Below, piece by piece: positions 19,405 through 29,759 of a stretch of DNA of 64,000 nucleotides. Position numbers and translations under genes: made by a program. Origin of the DNA: Sphingomonas sp. (GTDB lineage Bacteria > Pseudomonadota > Alphaproteobacteria > Sphingomonadales > Sphingomonadaceae); NCBI RefSeq assembly GCF_013816785.1, contig NZ_JACDDV010000002.1, forward strand, positions 48,499-112,498, written 5' to 3'. How positions within the stretch are numbered: the first letter of the stretch is position 1; the number at the start of each line of letters is the position of its first letter. The notes below the pieces were generated by a model, which did not search any database, had not been told where the DNA came from, and saw nothing but the letters and a program-made list of their open reading frames with translations.

Positions 19405-21326
19405 GAGCGGATCGCGGCCGCCAGATTGGCCTTGCCGATCGCTTCATAAGCGGCGGAGCGGCGCGCGGTGCGTTCGGCCAGAGTCCCGCCCCATTGCCGC
19501 TCGAGACCGGCGAGCTTGGCCAGCGCCTTTGCCGGATCGAACAAATAGCTCAGCGTGTCGCTGGCGATCGGCGCGGCGGTGACGATGTGGCCACTATGCT
19601 CAAGGATGCAGCCGACCGCGTAACGCGGATTGTCGAACGGGGCGAAACCTTGGAATAGCGAGTGGTCGCGCAACTTGAACGGAGTCGCATAGTCGCTTAG
19701 CACGCCGCCGGCACGCTCGCCGGCGGTGATGACGCGCACCTGCGCGGTACCGGTCTTGCCCGCCAGCAGCACGCCCGGGATTTGGAGCTGCGCGCTTCGG
19801 GCGGTGCCGTTGCCGTTGACGACGGCGCTCATCGCGTCGTGGACGACGGCAAAGTGCTTTGCCGATATATTGAGCGATGGTGCCTTGATTGGGCTGTTGG
19901 CAAGCAGGCGGGGGACGATGCCATTGCCCGATCCAAGGCGCGCCGCCATCACTGCCAATTGCAATGGATTGACTAGGACATAACCTTGGCCGATCGATGA
20001 ATTCACGCTGTCCGCGACAGTCCATTTTTCCTTGTATTTCTGCAGCTTCCACTGACTGTCGGGGACGGTTCCGAAGCGCTGCGAAGCGACCGGCAGATCA
20101 AACTTCTCGCCCAGGCCAAGTCGCCGTGCGACCGATGCGAACCCGTCATAGCCGTGGCGCCGCGCCATTTCGTAAAAATAGACATCGCAGCTTTGCTCGA
20201 CGGCGCGGTGCATATTGACCCCGCCATGGCCGCCGCGCTTCCAGCAGTGGAACACCCGGTTGCCAACGCGCAGCCCGCCGCTACACCCGACCACTTCCGT
20301 CGGCGATACCCCCATCTCCATCAACGCGACGATGTTCATCGGCTTGACCGTCGAACCGGGCGGGTAAAGGCCTTGGGTCACTTTGTTGAGCAAGGGCAGA
20401 TGGTCGTCCTCCGACAGCATCCGCCATTCGGTGCGGCCGATTCCGTCGGAAAAGCTGTTGGGGTCGTAGGCGGGCATCGCAACGAAGGCGAGGATGGCGC
20501 CGGTCCGGCAGTCGATAACGACGATCGACCCCGACGCGTCGCCCATCCGCCGCGCGGCATATTCCTGAAGGCCGGCGTCGATCGTCAGCTGGACGGTCTG
20601 GCCCGAGCGGTCGGGTTTGGGCTCTAGCTCGCGTACCAGCTTGCCGCGCGCGGTGAGTTCGACCCGCTGACCCCCTGGCTGGCCGCGCATATGAGGCTCG
20701 AGCGTCTTTTCGAGCCCGTCCTTGCCGATCTTGAACCCGGGCGTGACCAGCAGCGGGTTTTTCTCTTTCTCATAATCCTTGGCCGAGGCGGCCCCGACAT
20801 AGCCGACCAGGTGCGCCACCGCCGGACCGGCCGGGTAGAAGCGCGAGAATCCGCGAGTCGGCTGGACGCCCGGCAGCTCGGGCAGGTGGACGGTGACCGC
20901 GGCGTAATGATCGTAAGGAACATTCTCAGCGACGGCGACCGGCTGATAGCCGCGCGCCGCCTTCAGATCGCGAATGATCCGGTCGACATCGTCGGGCGTC
21001 AGCTGGAGCAACTTGGTCAGCAGCTTTAACGTCTCGGTCGGCCGCTCAAGCTGCTCGGGGATGATGTCGACCCGAAAATCCGATCGGTTGATGGCGATCG
21101 GCTTGCCCCCTCGATCGATGATCCAGCCGCGCCGGGGCGGGACGATGATCAGCTGGACGCGATTGCTTTCGGACAAAAGCTGATAATGTTTGTTCTGGGC
21201 GACCGACAGATAGCCGAGGCGGGCGATAAGAACGCCGCCGAACGCCGCTTGCGCCCCGCTGACCAGCATCATCCGCCTGGTGAACGTCATCGATTGATGC
21301 GCGGCGGTGAAACGCTTGGCCGTCAT
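19401..21326 (-). CDS. mrdA: Penicillin-binding protein 2 (peptidoglycan D,D-transpeptidase)
   Basis: A 641-residue class B penicillin-binding protein that cross-links peptidoglycan in the elongasome. One N-terminal membrane anchor (MMLVSGAQAAFGGVLIARLGYL), a pedestal domain (RGWIIDRGGKPIAINRSDFRV), then the transpeptidase motifs: SxxK in PPGSTVKPMN, SxN-type SSIGQGY, and KTG in AGKTGTAQV. The frame is open upstream to 21713, but ATG 21326 overlapping the mreD stop as ATGA is the true start. It overlaps rodA in the same way. Confidence 0.95.
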   Translation of the reverse strand: MTAKRFTAAHQSMTFTRRMMLVSGAQAAFGGVLIARLGYLSVAQNKHYQLLSESNRVQLIIVPPRRGWIIDRGGKPIAINRSDFRVDIIPEQLERPTETLKLLTKLLQLTPDDVDRIIRDLKAARGYQPVAVAENVPYDHYAAVTVHLPELPGVQPTRGFSRFYPAGPAVAHLVGYVGAASAKDYEKEKNPLLVTPGFKIGKDGLEKTLEPHMRGQPGGQRVELTARGKLVRELEPKPDRSGQTVQLTIDAGLQEYAARRMGDASGSIVVIDCRTGAILAFVAMPAYDPNSFSDGIGRTEWRMLSEDDHLPLLNKVTQGLYPPGSTVKPMNIVALMEMGVSPTEVVGCSGGLRVGNRVFHCWKRGGHGGVNMHRAVEQSCDVYFYEMARRHGYDGFASVARRLGLGEKFDLPVASQRFGTVPDSQWKLQKYKEKWTVADSVNSSIGQGYVLVNPLQLAVMAARLGSGNGIVPRLLANSPIKAPSLNISAKHFAVVHDAMSAVVNGNGTARSAQLQIPGVLLAGKTGTAQVRVITAGERAGGVLSDYATPFKLRDHSLFQGFAPFDNPRYAVGCILEHSGHIVTAAPIASDTLSYLFDPAKALAKLAGLERQWGGTLAERTARRSAAYEAIGKANLAAAIRS

Positions 21327-21853
21327 CGACCCAGTCTCCATCGGTCGAGCCGGGCGGCAAAAAAGGCCGCCACCGGGAAGCACAGGATCGAGATGACCAC
21401 CGCCGGCGTAGTCGAGCTCCGCATCGGCACCGGCGCGCCGAGGATCGAGGCGACCTGCCATTGGGCGAGCTCGGCGAGCGCGACGAACAGCGCTGCGATC
21501 ACCCATTCGATCCAATAGTCGCGCCAGAGGGTGCGGCGGTCGAGAACGTCCATGGCGATCATCAGTGCTGCCCATAACGATGTCGAAAGGCCGATCGGAT
21601 TTCCGGCGATGAGGTCGTTGGCGAACCCCAAGAGCGCCGCCCACCACGCCGGCCATGCATCGGCGCGCAGCAGGCGCCAGGCGACCAGCATTAGCAGTCC
21701 CCAGTCGGGCCACCAGCCGGACGCCGAGACGATCGGCAGCAGCGACATCATGGAACCGGCCATGACCGTGGCCGCAGGAATATATTCGAATCCCGCGCGC
21801 GGCCCCTTGCCCAGCACGGCGCCGCGATTGCTGAGGGCCGACCGGACCATCAC
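21323..21853 (-). CDS. mreD: Rod shape-determining protein MreD
   Basis: A 176-residue integral membrane protein with about five hydrophobic segments, among them PDWGLLMLVAWRLLRADAW, and the MreD-type LLGFANDLIAGNPIGLSTSLWA. MreD works with MreC and MreB in organising lateral wall synthesis. ATG 21853 overlaps the mreC stop, and its own stop overlaps the mrdA start, so translation is coupled on both sides. Confidence 0.9.
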   Translation of the reverse strand: MMVRSALSNRGAVLGKGPRAGFEYIPAATVMAGSMMSLLPIVSASGWWPDWGLLMLVAWRLLRADAWPAWWAALLGFANDLIAGNPIGLSTSLWAALMIAMDVLDRRTLWRDYWIEWVIAALFVALAELAQWQVASILGAPVPMRSSTTPAVVISILCFPVAAFFAARLDRWRLGR

Positions 21854-22734
21854 GGCTCTACGTCGCCGCTGGCGGCCGCGGCGGCAAGCGCCGCCGGTTC
21901 GAATGGGGGTTCGACGATTGCGAAGCTCACTCGCGACGGGTCGGCGATCGGCAAGGCAATTGCGCCGTCATCGTCGAGGCGAACGACCTTGGCGATCGGC
22001 ACCAGCGGCGGATAGAGCCCGCCGGTGCCCGACGTGACGATAATATCGCCGGGTCGGAACGGGTTCTTGCCGACCTCGAGCGGGCGAACATCGATCGTGC
22101 CATCCCCGCGTCCGGTCGAGATGACCGGCTGGCCGCCCCGCAGGATGCGGGCAGGGACGATGTTTGCGCGATCTGTGACCAGCAGCACGCGGCTGGCGGT
22201 GCGGCCGGAGTCGACGACTCGCCCAATCAGCCCTTCGGGCGCGCGCACCGGCATGCCGTTGGCCACCCCCTCGTCGGTACCGACCGAGATCACCGCAAAA
22301 CGGCGCGGGCTTTCGAAGGAGGAACCGACCACGCGGCCGGTAGCGACCGTCTTGCCGCTGCGCTCGCGCAGCTGGAGGGCAGCTTTGAGTTGCCTGTTTT
22401 CTTCGAGGATAGCTCGCGCCTCGACCATTCGGCGCATCAGCGCGGCACGGTCGCGCTTCAGCCGGCCGTTCTGATTGGCCGCGTCCCAATAATTTCCCGC
22501 GCCGCCGACCAGTCCGGAGACGGTGGTGGTCACCTGCCGCAGCGACACGCTGATCGGCGCGGTGAGGTCGAGCGCGGCGCCGCGGACTACGGCAAAGCTT
22601 TGTGGCGCGGCCAGCGAGAGGATCAGCAAGGCAAGGCCGATGATCAGCCCGGCGACGACCGCCATGAAACTGAAGAAGAGGCCATATTGCGCGCGCCTCG
22701 ACCAGCCTGGGCGCGGTCCCGCCGAGGCCGCCAT
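21850..22734 (-). CDS. mreC: Rod shape-determining protein MreC
   Basis: A 294-residue protein with one N-terminal membrane anchor (LFFSFMAVVAGLIIGLALLIL), a coiled coil around RLKRDRAALMRRMVEARAIL, and a periplasmic beta domain with VVGSSFESPRRFAVISVGT and GLIGRVVDSGRTASRVLLVTD, both MreC hallmarks. It bridges MreB filaments to PBP2 in the periplasm. It starts 13 bases after mreB and overlaps mreD by four bases. Confidence 0.95.
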   Translation of the reverse strand: MAASAGPRPGWSRRAQYGLFFSFMAVVAGLIIGLALLILSLAAPQSFAVVRGAALDLTAPISVSLRQVTTTVSGLVGGAGNYWDAANQNGRLKRDRAALMRRMVEARAILEENRQLKAALQLRERSGKTVATGRVVGSSFESPRRFAVISVGTDEGVANGMPVRAPEGLIGRVVDSGRTASRVLLVTDRANIVPARILRGGQPVISTGRGDGTIDVRPLEVGKNPFRPGDIIVTSGTGGLYPPLVPIAKVVRLDDDGAIALPIADPSRVSFAIVEPPFEPAALAAAAASGDVEP

Positions 22735-22747
22735 CGCTCAGCGCCTC

Positions 22748-23902
<1,155 letters not shown>

Positions 23903-23946
23903 TCAGCGCTTCGCAGGGGCCTTCGGATTGGGCTACGAAGGTTAAC

Positions 23947-25728
23947 ATGTCAATAAGAAGGCTGCCTTCCGACCTCATCAATCGCATCGCCGCGGGCGAG
24001 GTGGTCGAACGCCCCGCGAGCGCTCTCAAGGAACTGGTCGAAAATGCGCTCGACGCCGGCGCGACCGGCGTCGCGATTCGGCTGGCCGCGGGCGGGCTCG
24101 AGCTGGTCGAGGTCAGCGATGACGGCAGCGGAATGATCCCGTCGGAGATGCGCCTCGCGCTCGAACGCCACGCCACATCCAAGCTACCAAACGACCATAT
24201 CGAGGATGTTTCGAGTTTCGGCTTTCGCGGCGAGGCGCTGCCGTCGATCGCCAGCGTCGCCCGGCTGACGATTGACAGCCGCCCCCACGGCAGTGACGGC
24301 TGGCGGATCGAAGTCGATCATGGGGCAATCGCAGGGGAGGGGCCGGCTGCGCTCCCGCCAGGCACCCGCGTCCGGGTCGAGGTTCTGTTCGACAAGGTGC
24401 CGGCGCGGCGCAAATTCCTGCGCAGCCCCCGCGCCGAATATGCCGCCTGCCTGGACATCGTGAAGCGGCTCGCCATGGCCCGTCCCGATGTCGGCTTCAG
24501 CCTCGACCACGACGGTCGCCGAGCGCTCTCGGTGCAGCCATCGGACGGGCCGACCCGCGTCGCCGCGCTGCTCAGCCATGAGCTGGAGCGGCACGGCCTC
24601 GGCATCGACTGCGCCCGCGACGGCCTCAGGCTGACGGGCGTCATCAGCCTGCCGACCTTCAACCGCGGCATGGCCGACCAGCAATATCTGTTCGTCAATT
24701 TGCGCCCGGTGAAGGATCGGCTCTTGGTCGGTTCGCTGCGCGCCGCCTACCGGGACTTGTTGGCCCGCGACCGCCACCCGGTCGCCGCCCTGTTCGTCGA
24801 GGTGCCGACGAGCGAGGTCGACATCAACGTCCATCCCGCCAAGACCGAGGTCCGCTTCCGCGACCCGGCCGCAGTGCGTGGGTTGATCGTGGGAGGATTG
24901 CGGGCAGCGCTCGACGAAGCAGGGCATCGCAGCGCGGCGCGCGAGCAGTTCGCCGCGGCGGTCAATTGGACGAGCGAGATTCTCCCCTTCCGCGGGCCGG
25001 AGGGGTCGGAGGTGGGGACGCTCATTCATGAAGCTGCGTCATTCTTCGCGCCTAGTTATCCCCACTCCAACCCCTCCCGCTCGCGGGAGGGGCTTTTGGT
25101 CGACGCCCCTCATGCTCGCGCCGAGCCCGCCACCGCGCCGGTGCCGTCCTTTCCGCTCGGCGTCGCGCGCGGCCAGGTCGCGGCGACCTATATCGTCGCC
25201 GAGGCCGAGGATGGTCTTGTGATCGTCGACCAGCATGCCGCGCACGAGCGCTTGGTGCTCGAGCGAATGCGGCGCGACCGGGCGGGGGGCGAAGTCGCTC
25301 GTCAGGCGCTGCTGATGCCCGACGTCGTCGAAATGGACGAGCCCGACTGCGACCGGCTCGAATCTGCTGCGCCCGATCTGGCCGGGCTGGGCCTCGAAAT
25401 CGAGCGGTTCGGCCCGACGGCGATGCTGGTCCGCGCCACGCCGGCCGCACTTGGCAAGGCCGATATCCCCGGCCTGCTCCACGATCTGGCAGCCGAGCTG
25501 GCCGAACTTGGCACCGCCCTGGCACTGCGCGACAAGCTCGATCTCGTCGCCGCGACGATGGCCTGCCACGGTTCGGTCCGCGCCGGTCGAATCCTGTCGG
25601 TTGCCGAGATGAATGCGCTGCTGCGTGAGATGGAGATCACGCCCCATTCGGGCCAGTGCAACCATGGCCGCCCGACTTGGGTCAAGCTGGCCCATGCCGA
25701 TATCGAGAAACTGTTCGGCCGGCGCTGA
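23947..25728 (+). CDS. mutL: DNA mismatch repair protein MutL
   Basis: A 593-residue GHKL ATPase. N-terminal motifs: RIAAGEVVERPASALKELVE, ENALDAGATGV, DDGSGM and SFGFRGEALPSIASV. The C-terminal domain keeps the endonuclease motif DQHAAHERLVLE and CNHGRPTW, so it should be a nicking-type MutL as in organisms without MutH. The linker at about residues 375-385 is encoded by a palindromic repeat (25071-25092) that reads in frame as NPSRSREG. ATG 23947 directly precedes the family start. It is divergent from mreB. Confidence 0.97.
   Translation: MSIRRLPSDLINRIAAGEVVERPASALKELVENALDAGATGVAIRLAAGGLELVEVSDDGSGMIPSEMRLALERHATSKLPNDHIEDVSSFGFRGEALPSIASVARLTIDSRPHGSDGWRIEVDHGAIAGEGPAALPPGTRVRVEVLFDKVPARRKFLRSPRAEYAACLDIVKRLAMARPDVGFSLDHDGRRALSVQPSDGPTRVAALLSHELERHGLGIDCARDGLRLTGVISLPTFNRGMADQQYLFVNLRPVKDRLLVGSLRAAYRDLLARDRHPVAALFVEVPTSEVDINVHPAKTEVRFRDPAAVRGLIVGGLRAALDEAGHRSAAREQFAAAVNWTSEILPFRGPEGSEVGTLIHEAASFFAPSYPHSNPSRSREGLLVDAPHARAEPATAPVPSFPLGVARGQVAATYIVAEAEDGLVIVDQHAAHERLVLERMRRDRAGGEVARQALLMPDVVEMDEPDCDRLESAAPDLAGLGLEIERFGPTAMLVRATPAALGKADIPGLLHDLAAELAELGTALALRDKLDLVAATMACHGSVRAGRILSVAEMNALLREMEITPHSGQCNHGRPTWVKLAHADIEKLFGRR
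25071..25092. repeat. Perfect palindromic repeat inside mutL
   Basis: CCCCTCCCGC and GCGGGAGGGG form a perfect 10-bp inverted repeat around a 2-base TC loop, flanked by CACTCCAA. GC-rich palindromes of this form are common dispersed elements in sphingomonad intergenic DNA (from memory). Here the repeat sits in frame in the variable linker of MutL. Confidence 0.75.
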
Positions 25729-25804
25729 CTCTTGGCTGCTTTCCTTGTTGCCGATCGTGATTTGCTCTAAGGAAATCGACGGCGCTCCTTAATGGAGACG
25801 AGTG

Positions 25805-25972
25805 ATGAGCGATTGGGACAAGAGCTATTTCGCGAGCCGGGCGGCCGAAGAGGCTGAACTCGCGCTGGCCACCGACGATCCGTCGGCCCAGGACGCGCAT
25901 CGCCGCTTGCAACGGGCCTATCTTGAACGCGCATTGGTCGGCGATCGGGTTCCCGACCAGCGGGTGGAGTAG
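25805..25972 (+). CDS. Small conserved-looking hypothetical protein
   Basis: A 55-residue charged helical protein starting MSDWDKSYFASRAAEEAE and ending VGDRVPDQRVE, with no signal or membrane segment. A GGAGACG-like stretch lies a few bases before ATG 25805, and base use by codon position looks coding. It follows mutL by 76 bases on the same strand and ends two bases before the stop of the convergent gene. I do not recognise a family. Confidence 0.6.
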   Translation: MSDWDKSYFASRAAEEAELALATDDPSAQDAHRRLQRAYLERALVGDRVPDQRVE

Positions 25973-25973
25973 G

Positions 25974-26939
25974 TCAGTCGAGCAGGCGCCGCCGCGCCGC
26001 TTCGACCGGCAACGCACGAGCGCTCGTGCGCGCTTCGCGCAATAAGGTATAGCCGCCTGCTTCCTCGTCGCTGAGCAGGGCGGCGAATTTTCCCGCCCGA
26101 ACCTCCCCGAGCACCTCGCGCATTCGTTGCCGCACGCCTTCGTCGACAATCCGCGGACCGCCGATCACTGCGCCAAGCTCGGCGGTGTTGCTGATCGCCT
26201 CGCGCATCCCGGCGATGCCGCGCGCCTCGATCAGATCGGCGAGCAGCTTCAACTCGCCGACGCATTCCATATAGGCGACCTCCTCGCTGACCCCAGCCGC
26301 CACGAGCGTGTCGAACCCGGCGATGAGGATTTCCGGGACCGCGCCCCACACAACCGCCTGCTCGTTGAACAAATCGGCTTCGCATTCCTCGGCGAAGCTG
26401 GTCGGCAGCAGCCCTGCGCGCCCGCAGCCGAGCGCTCGGCCATAAGCGAGTGCCAGCGCCTCGGCCCCGCCGCTCATGTCTTGGGCCACCGCGTATAATG
26501 CGACCATGCCCGTGCCCTCGAGGTAGAGCGAGCGCAGGGCCGTTCCTGGCCCCTTGGGCGCGACCAAGATCACGTCGAGGTCGACGCGCGGCCGGACGAA
26601 CCCAAACCGGATTGCGAGGCCATGGCTGAAGCCGAGCGTCGCGCCTTGCCGCATACCCGGCTCGATCTCGAGATACAGCGCCGCCATCACCTCGTCGGGC
26701 GCAAGCAGCATGACGAGGTCGGCCCGTCCCACCGCGTTTGCTAGCGACGCCGTGACCAGACCGTCCTGCTCGACCCGCACGCGGCTAGGCGAGCCGTCGC
26801 GTAGGCCGACAACCACATCGATGCCGCTGTCATGCAAATTTAGCGCCTGCGCGCGGCCCTGGTTGCCGTAGCCGAGGATTGCCACCCGCTTGCCGGTGAG
26901 CGGGGCGGGGTCGATGTCGGCATCGCGCTTCGCGTCCAT
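25974..26939 (-). CDS. Ketol-acid reductoisomerase-like protein (IlvC paralogue)
   Basis: A 321-residue protein with the IlvC plan: NADP-binding GYGNQGRAQALNLHDSG, VMLLAPDEV, GFSHGLAIRFG, VAPKGPG, then the all-helical domain with metal-ligand regions TSFAEECEADLFNEQ and AYMECVGELKLLADL. It lacks the usual N-terminal VYYDxDxD strand, reads GTALRSLY where IlvC has HxVR, and ends in an arginine-rich tail. No other isoleucine/valine genes are nearby. It could be the cell's IlvC or a specialised paralogue; I favour a paralogue. It lies 9 bases upstream of the end of miaA on the same strand. Confidence 0.82.
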   Translation of the reverse strand: MDAKRDADIDPAPLTGKRVAILGYGNQGRAQALNLHDSGIDVVVGLRDGSPSRVRVEQDGLVTASLANAVGRADLVMLLAPDEVMAALYLEIEPGMRQGATLGFSHGLAIRFGFVRPRVDLDVILVAPKGPGTALRSLYLEGTGMVALYAVAQDMSGGAEALALAYGRALGCGRAGLLPTSFAEECEADLFNEQAVVWGAVPEILIAGFDTLVAAGVSEEVAYMECVGELKLLADLIEARGIAGMREAISNTAELGAVIGGPRIVDEGVRQRMREVLGEVRAGKFAALLSDEEAGGYTLLREARTSARALPVEAARRRLLD

Positions 26940-26948
26940 CGCTCGTCG

Positions 26949-27878
26949 CTACTCCGCGCACGCGAGCAGCGCCAGCGCGCGATCGACCGCATCATTTTCG
27001 AGCGGCTCGTCGAACCGCGACCAGGTGGGCGGCGGCTGATGCGCGAACCAGGTATATTGGCGCTTGGCGTAGCGGCGCGTCGCTATCTGGCCGGCCGAGA
27101 TGGCCTCCTCGCGAGTCAGTTCGCCGCGCAACAGCGCGCCAAGTTCAGGAACGCCGAGCGCGCGCATCACCGGCAATTGAGGGTCGAGCCGCCGAGCGAG
27201 CAACGCCTCGACCTCGCCGAGCGCGCCATCCTCGACCATCGTCGCGAAGCGCCGATCGCATCGTTCGTTGAGCCACGGGCGGGGTGGCATGAGGATGATG
27301 GGGTGAAGCGCGATCTCGACGCCCATTCCGCCCATGCGCTCGGCCTGCCACGACTTGAGCGTTCGACCGCTCGACCGCACAACTTCGAGAGCGCGCGCGA
27401 TCCTCGTCGTGTCTCCAGGATTGAGCCCCGCTGCCGCGCACGGATCGAGCCGGGTCAATGCGGCCCGGTTTTCAGCGACGCTCGCCCCGCGCACCTGCGC
27501 GCGAATGGCCGGGTCGATCGACGGCACCGGGGCGATGCCGTCCAGCAAGGTGCGCAGATAGAGCCCGGTTCCGCCAACCAGGATCGGCAGCCGGCCTTCG
27601 TCATGCAGCCCCCCGATTTCGCGTCGCGCCAAGGCGGCCCATTCGGCGGCCGAGCACGCGTCAGCACCGTCGCGCACCCCGTAGAGCCGGTGCGTGGCCA
27701 GCGCGCGGTCGGCGGGTGAAGGGGCTGCGGACAAAATCGGCAGATCGCGATAAAGCTGCGCGCTGTCGGCGTTTACAATGACGCCCCCGGTCCGCTCGGC
27801 TAACGCCAACGCGAGCGCCGACTTGCCGCTGGCGGTCGGACCGGCGATGAGGCCGACGGGAGGTTTCGACTTGGCCAT
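26949..27878 (-). CDS. miaA: tRNA dimethylallyltransferase MiaA
   Basis: A 309-residue enzyme that isopentenylates A37 of tRNAs reading UNN codons. P-loop LIAGPTASGKSALALAL, then VNADSAQLYRDLPILSAAPS, LVGGTGLYLRTLLDGIAP, and the tRNA-binding QIATRRYAKRQYTWF all fit MiaA. The frame is open to 28001, but ATG 27878 is the natural start because the P-loop follows within ten residues. It overlaps the divergent serB start by 8 bases. Confidence 0.96.
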   Translation of the reverse strand: MAKSKPPVGLIAGPTASGKSALALALAERTGGVIVNADSAQLYRDLPILSAAPSPADRALATHRLYGVRDGADACSAAEWAALARREIGGLHDEGRLPILVGGTGLYLRTLLDGIAPVPSIDPAIRAQVRGASVAENRAALTRLDPCAAAGLNPGDTTRIARALEVVRSSGRTLKSWQAERMGGMGVEIALHPIILMPPRPWLNERCDRRFATMVEDGALGEVEALLARRLDPQLPVMRALGVPELGALLRGELTREEAISAGQIATRRYAKRQYTWFAHQPPPTWSRFDEPLENDAVDRALALLACAE

Positions 27879-28737
27879 CGCCACGCTGATAGCAGCCGGA
27901 AGGCTCGACGAAAGGTTCTTGGCCGCAGCGCTAACGCGGATCGACGGCGTCCGGCTCGCCCGCTGGGTCGAACCCGGTAACGCCGCTGACCTCGAGACCA
28001 ACCTCGGTCAGGGAGAGATGCGCGCCGCCTACGAGGGCTGGGAAGGCGTCGACGTCATCGTGCACCCGCCCGGTCCGCGTGAAAAAAAACTTCTGGTCGC
28101 CGACATGGATTCGACCATGATCGGGCAGGAATGCATCGACGAGTTGGCCGACTATGCCGGGGTCAAGCCGCAAGTCGCCGCCATCACCGAGCGGGCGATG
28201 CGCGGCGAACTAGATTTCATTGGCGCGCTTCACGAGCGGGTCGCGCTGCTCAAGGGACTGAAGGAAAACGCCATCGCCCATTGCCTCGCCGAGCGAGTGC
28301 GGCCCAATCCCGGCGCCGCGACACTGGTACGGACAATGGCAGCGCGCGGGGCAATGACCTTGCTCGTCTCGGGCGGATTTACCGCCTTCGCCGGGCCGGT
28401 CGCCGAAGAGATCGGGTTCGCCCAAGTCGAGGCGAATGACCTTGCAGTCGAAGATGGTCATCTAACCGGCAAGGTGGCTGGTCCGATCGTCGATTCCGCT
28501 CAGAAGCTTCGAGCGCTTGAAAATGCCCGCGACGAACTTGATATCGAAAACACCGACGTGCTGGCGATCGGCGATGGCGCCAATGATGCGCCGATGGTCG
28601 CCGCTTCCGGACTGGGAATCGCCTATCGCGCCAAGCCCGCGCTGATCGCGGTCGCCGACGCGCGGCTCGACCATCATGGGCTCGACGCCTTGCTGTGGGC
28701 GCAGGGCATTCCCCGCGCGTCATGGGTAGTCGCCTAG
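27871..28737 (+). CDS. serB: Phosphoserine phosphatase SerB
   Basis: A 288-residue HAD-superfamily enzyme doing the last step of serine synthesis. HAD motif 1 DMDSTMIGQECIDELAD holds the nucleophile Asp, motif 2 is LLVSGGFTAFA, and motif 4 is AIGDGANDAPMV. The N-terminus (AIATLIAAGRLDERFL) matches the ACT-like leader of this subgroup. The start is taken as TTG 27871, seven bases after GGGAGG (27858-27863), rather than the ATG at 27778, which would lie inside miaA. The stop shares bases with that of the convergent gene. Confidence 0.94.
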   Translation: MAIATLIAAGRLDERFLAAALTRIDGVRLARWVEPGNAADLETNLGQGEMRAAYEGWEGVDVIVHPPGPREKKLLVADMDSTMIGQECIDELADYAGVKPQVAAITERAMRGELDFIGALHERVALLKGLKENAIAHCLAERVRPNPGAATLVRTMAARGAMTLLVSGGFTAFAGPVAEEIGFAQVEANDLAVEDGHLTGKVAGPIVDSAQKLRALENARDELDIENTDVLAIGDGANDAPMVAASGLGIAYRAKPALIAVADARLDHHGLDALLWAQGIPRASWVVA

Positions 28738-29618
28738 CGCGCCTCAACTGGGAAGCAGGGCTGGGGGGCGAGTCGGGCGCAACCCGCTGCCGCCGCCGCG
28801 CGGGACGCAAACGGGCCCGCCTGCAGCCGCACGATCGCGCCGACCGGGACATAATAGGCCTGCGCGCCGCTCACCCGCCCGCCGATCCGTGCGAACAGCG
28901 CTTCGGCCGACTTTCGCTGCCCAAAGGCGCCCAGCTGCACGCGCCACGTTCCGGTCGATGCCGTGACAGCTGGAGTTGGTGCGGGCAGCGCAATTTTTGG
29001 CACGGGCGCTTTTGCCGGAGCGATTTTTGGCGCGGTCGTCTTTAGGGCCGCTGCGGTCTTCCTGTCCTCGGCCATTGCCTTGGCCAGCGCGACGCCCTTC
29101 TGCCGCTGGACGAGCGGCATCGCGGCATCCATGTCGGCCAACGTCCCCTTGGCCGGGGCAAGGCCCTGCGCCGCGGCGCGGCTGACATAGGCGTAGCCGG
29201 TGACTGGGTCTTCGGTGACCCCGTCGCCGTTGAATAAGGCGGTCCCGTAGAGCAGCAACGCGCGCGGCTCACCGGCGTCCGCCGCCGCTTTGAGCCAGCG
29301 CATCCCGCTCACCCTGTTGCCGTTCTGGAACAGCAGCAAGCCGAGCGTTGCCTGGGCATCGACATGACCCTTGCGAGCGGCGCGTTCGAGCCAATTTAGC
29401 GCCTGACCCATGTCGACCGGCACGCCCTTGCCCAAGCGATAAGCCTGGCCGAGATTGAAGGCGGCATCGACGTCACCCTTGTCGGCCAGCGGCCGCCAAA
29501 TCGCCACGGCCGCCGACGCGTCGCCCTTCTGCCAGGCCTCGATTCCCGCACGGACCGATTGGGCGTCAGCGGGGGCGACGGCGAGCACGAAGAGCGGAAT
29601 CAGCATTGAAATACGCAT
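28734..29618 (-). CDS. Sel1-repeat and SPOR-domain secreted protein
   Basis: A 294-residue exported protein. Signal peptide MRISMLIPLFVLAVAPADA; Sel1-type repeats (AAFNLGQAYRLGKGVPVDM, ALLLYGTALFNGDGVTEDP); an Ala/Pro/Lys linker; and a C-terminal SPOR domain (TWRVQLGAFGQRKSAEALF) that binds denuded septal glycan. It is probably periplasmic and division-related. It is divergent from the parA-like gene, and another SPOR-domain protein is encoded 1.6 kb away, which suggests a shared envelope role (inference). Confidence 0.85.
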   Translation of the reverse strand: MRISMLIPLFVLAVAPADAQSVRAGIEAWQKGDASAAVAIWRPLADKGDVDAAFNLGQAYRLGKGVPVDMGQALNWLERAARKGHVDAQATLGLLLFQNGNRVSGMRWLKAAADAGEPRALLLYGTALFNGDGVTEDPVTGYAYVSRAAAQGLAPAKGTLADMDAAMPLVQRQKGVALAKAMAEDRKTAAALKTTAPKIAPAKAPVPKIALPAPTPAVTASTGTWRVQLGAFGQRKSAEALFARIGGRVSGAQAYYVPVGAIVRLQAGPFASRAAAAAGCARLAPQPCFPVEAR

Positions 29619-29759
29619 GGTTCAAGGCCTTTGCCGGAGGTTGGCTTAACCCTAGCCGCCCTCGCGGCGCGGCAACAAGGTCCGGCGGAGATTAACCAAT
29701 ATTTAGGGGCTTTGCTGTCAGGTGATCGCACAACGGCGTCATTTGGCGAGGGGAATAGA

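Noticed and set aside
19404..19447. A longer frame covering rodA (396 codons, ending at 18257)
   Set aside because: It lies in a different frame from the SEDS protein and reads as arginine-rich shadow sequence.
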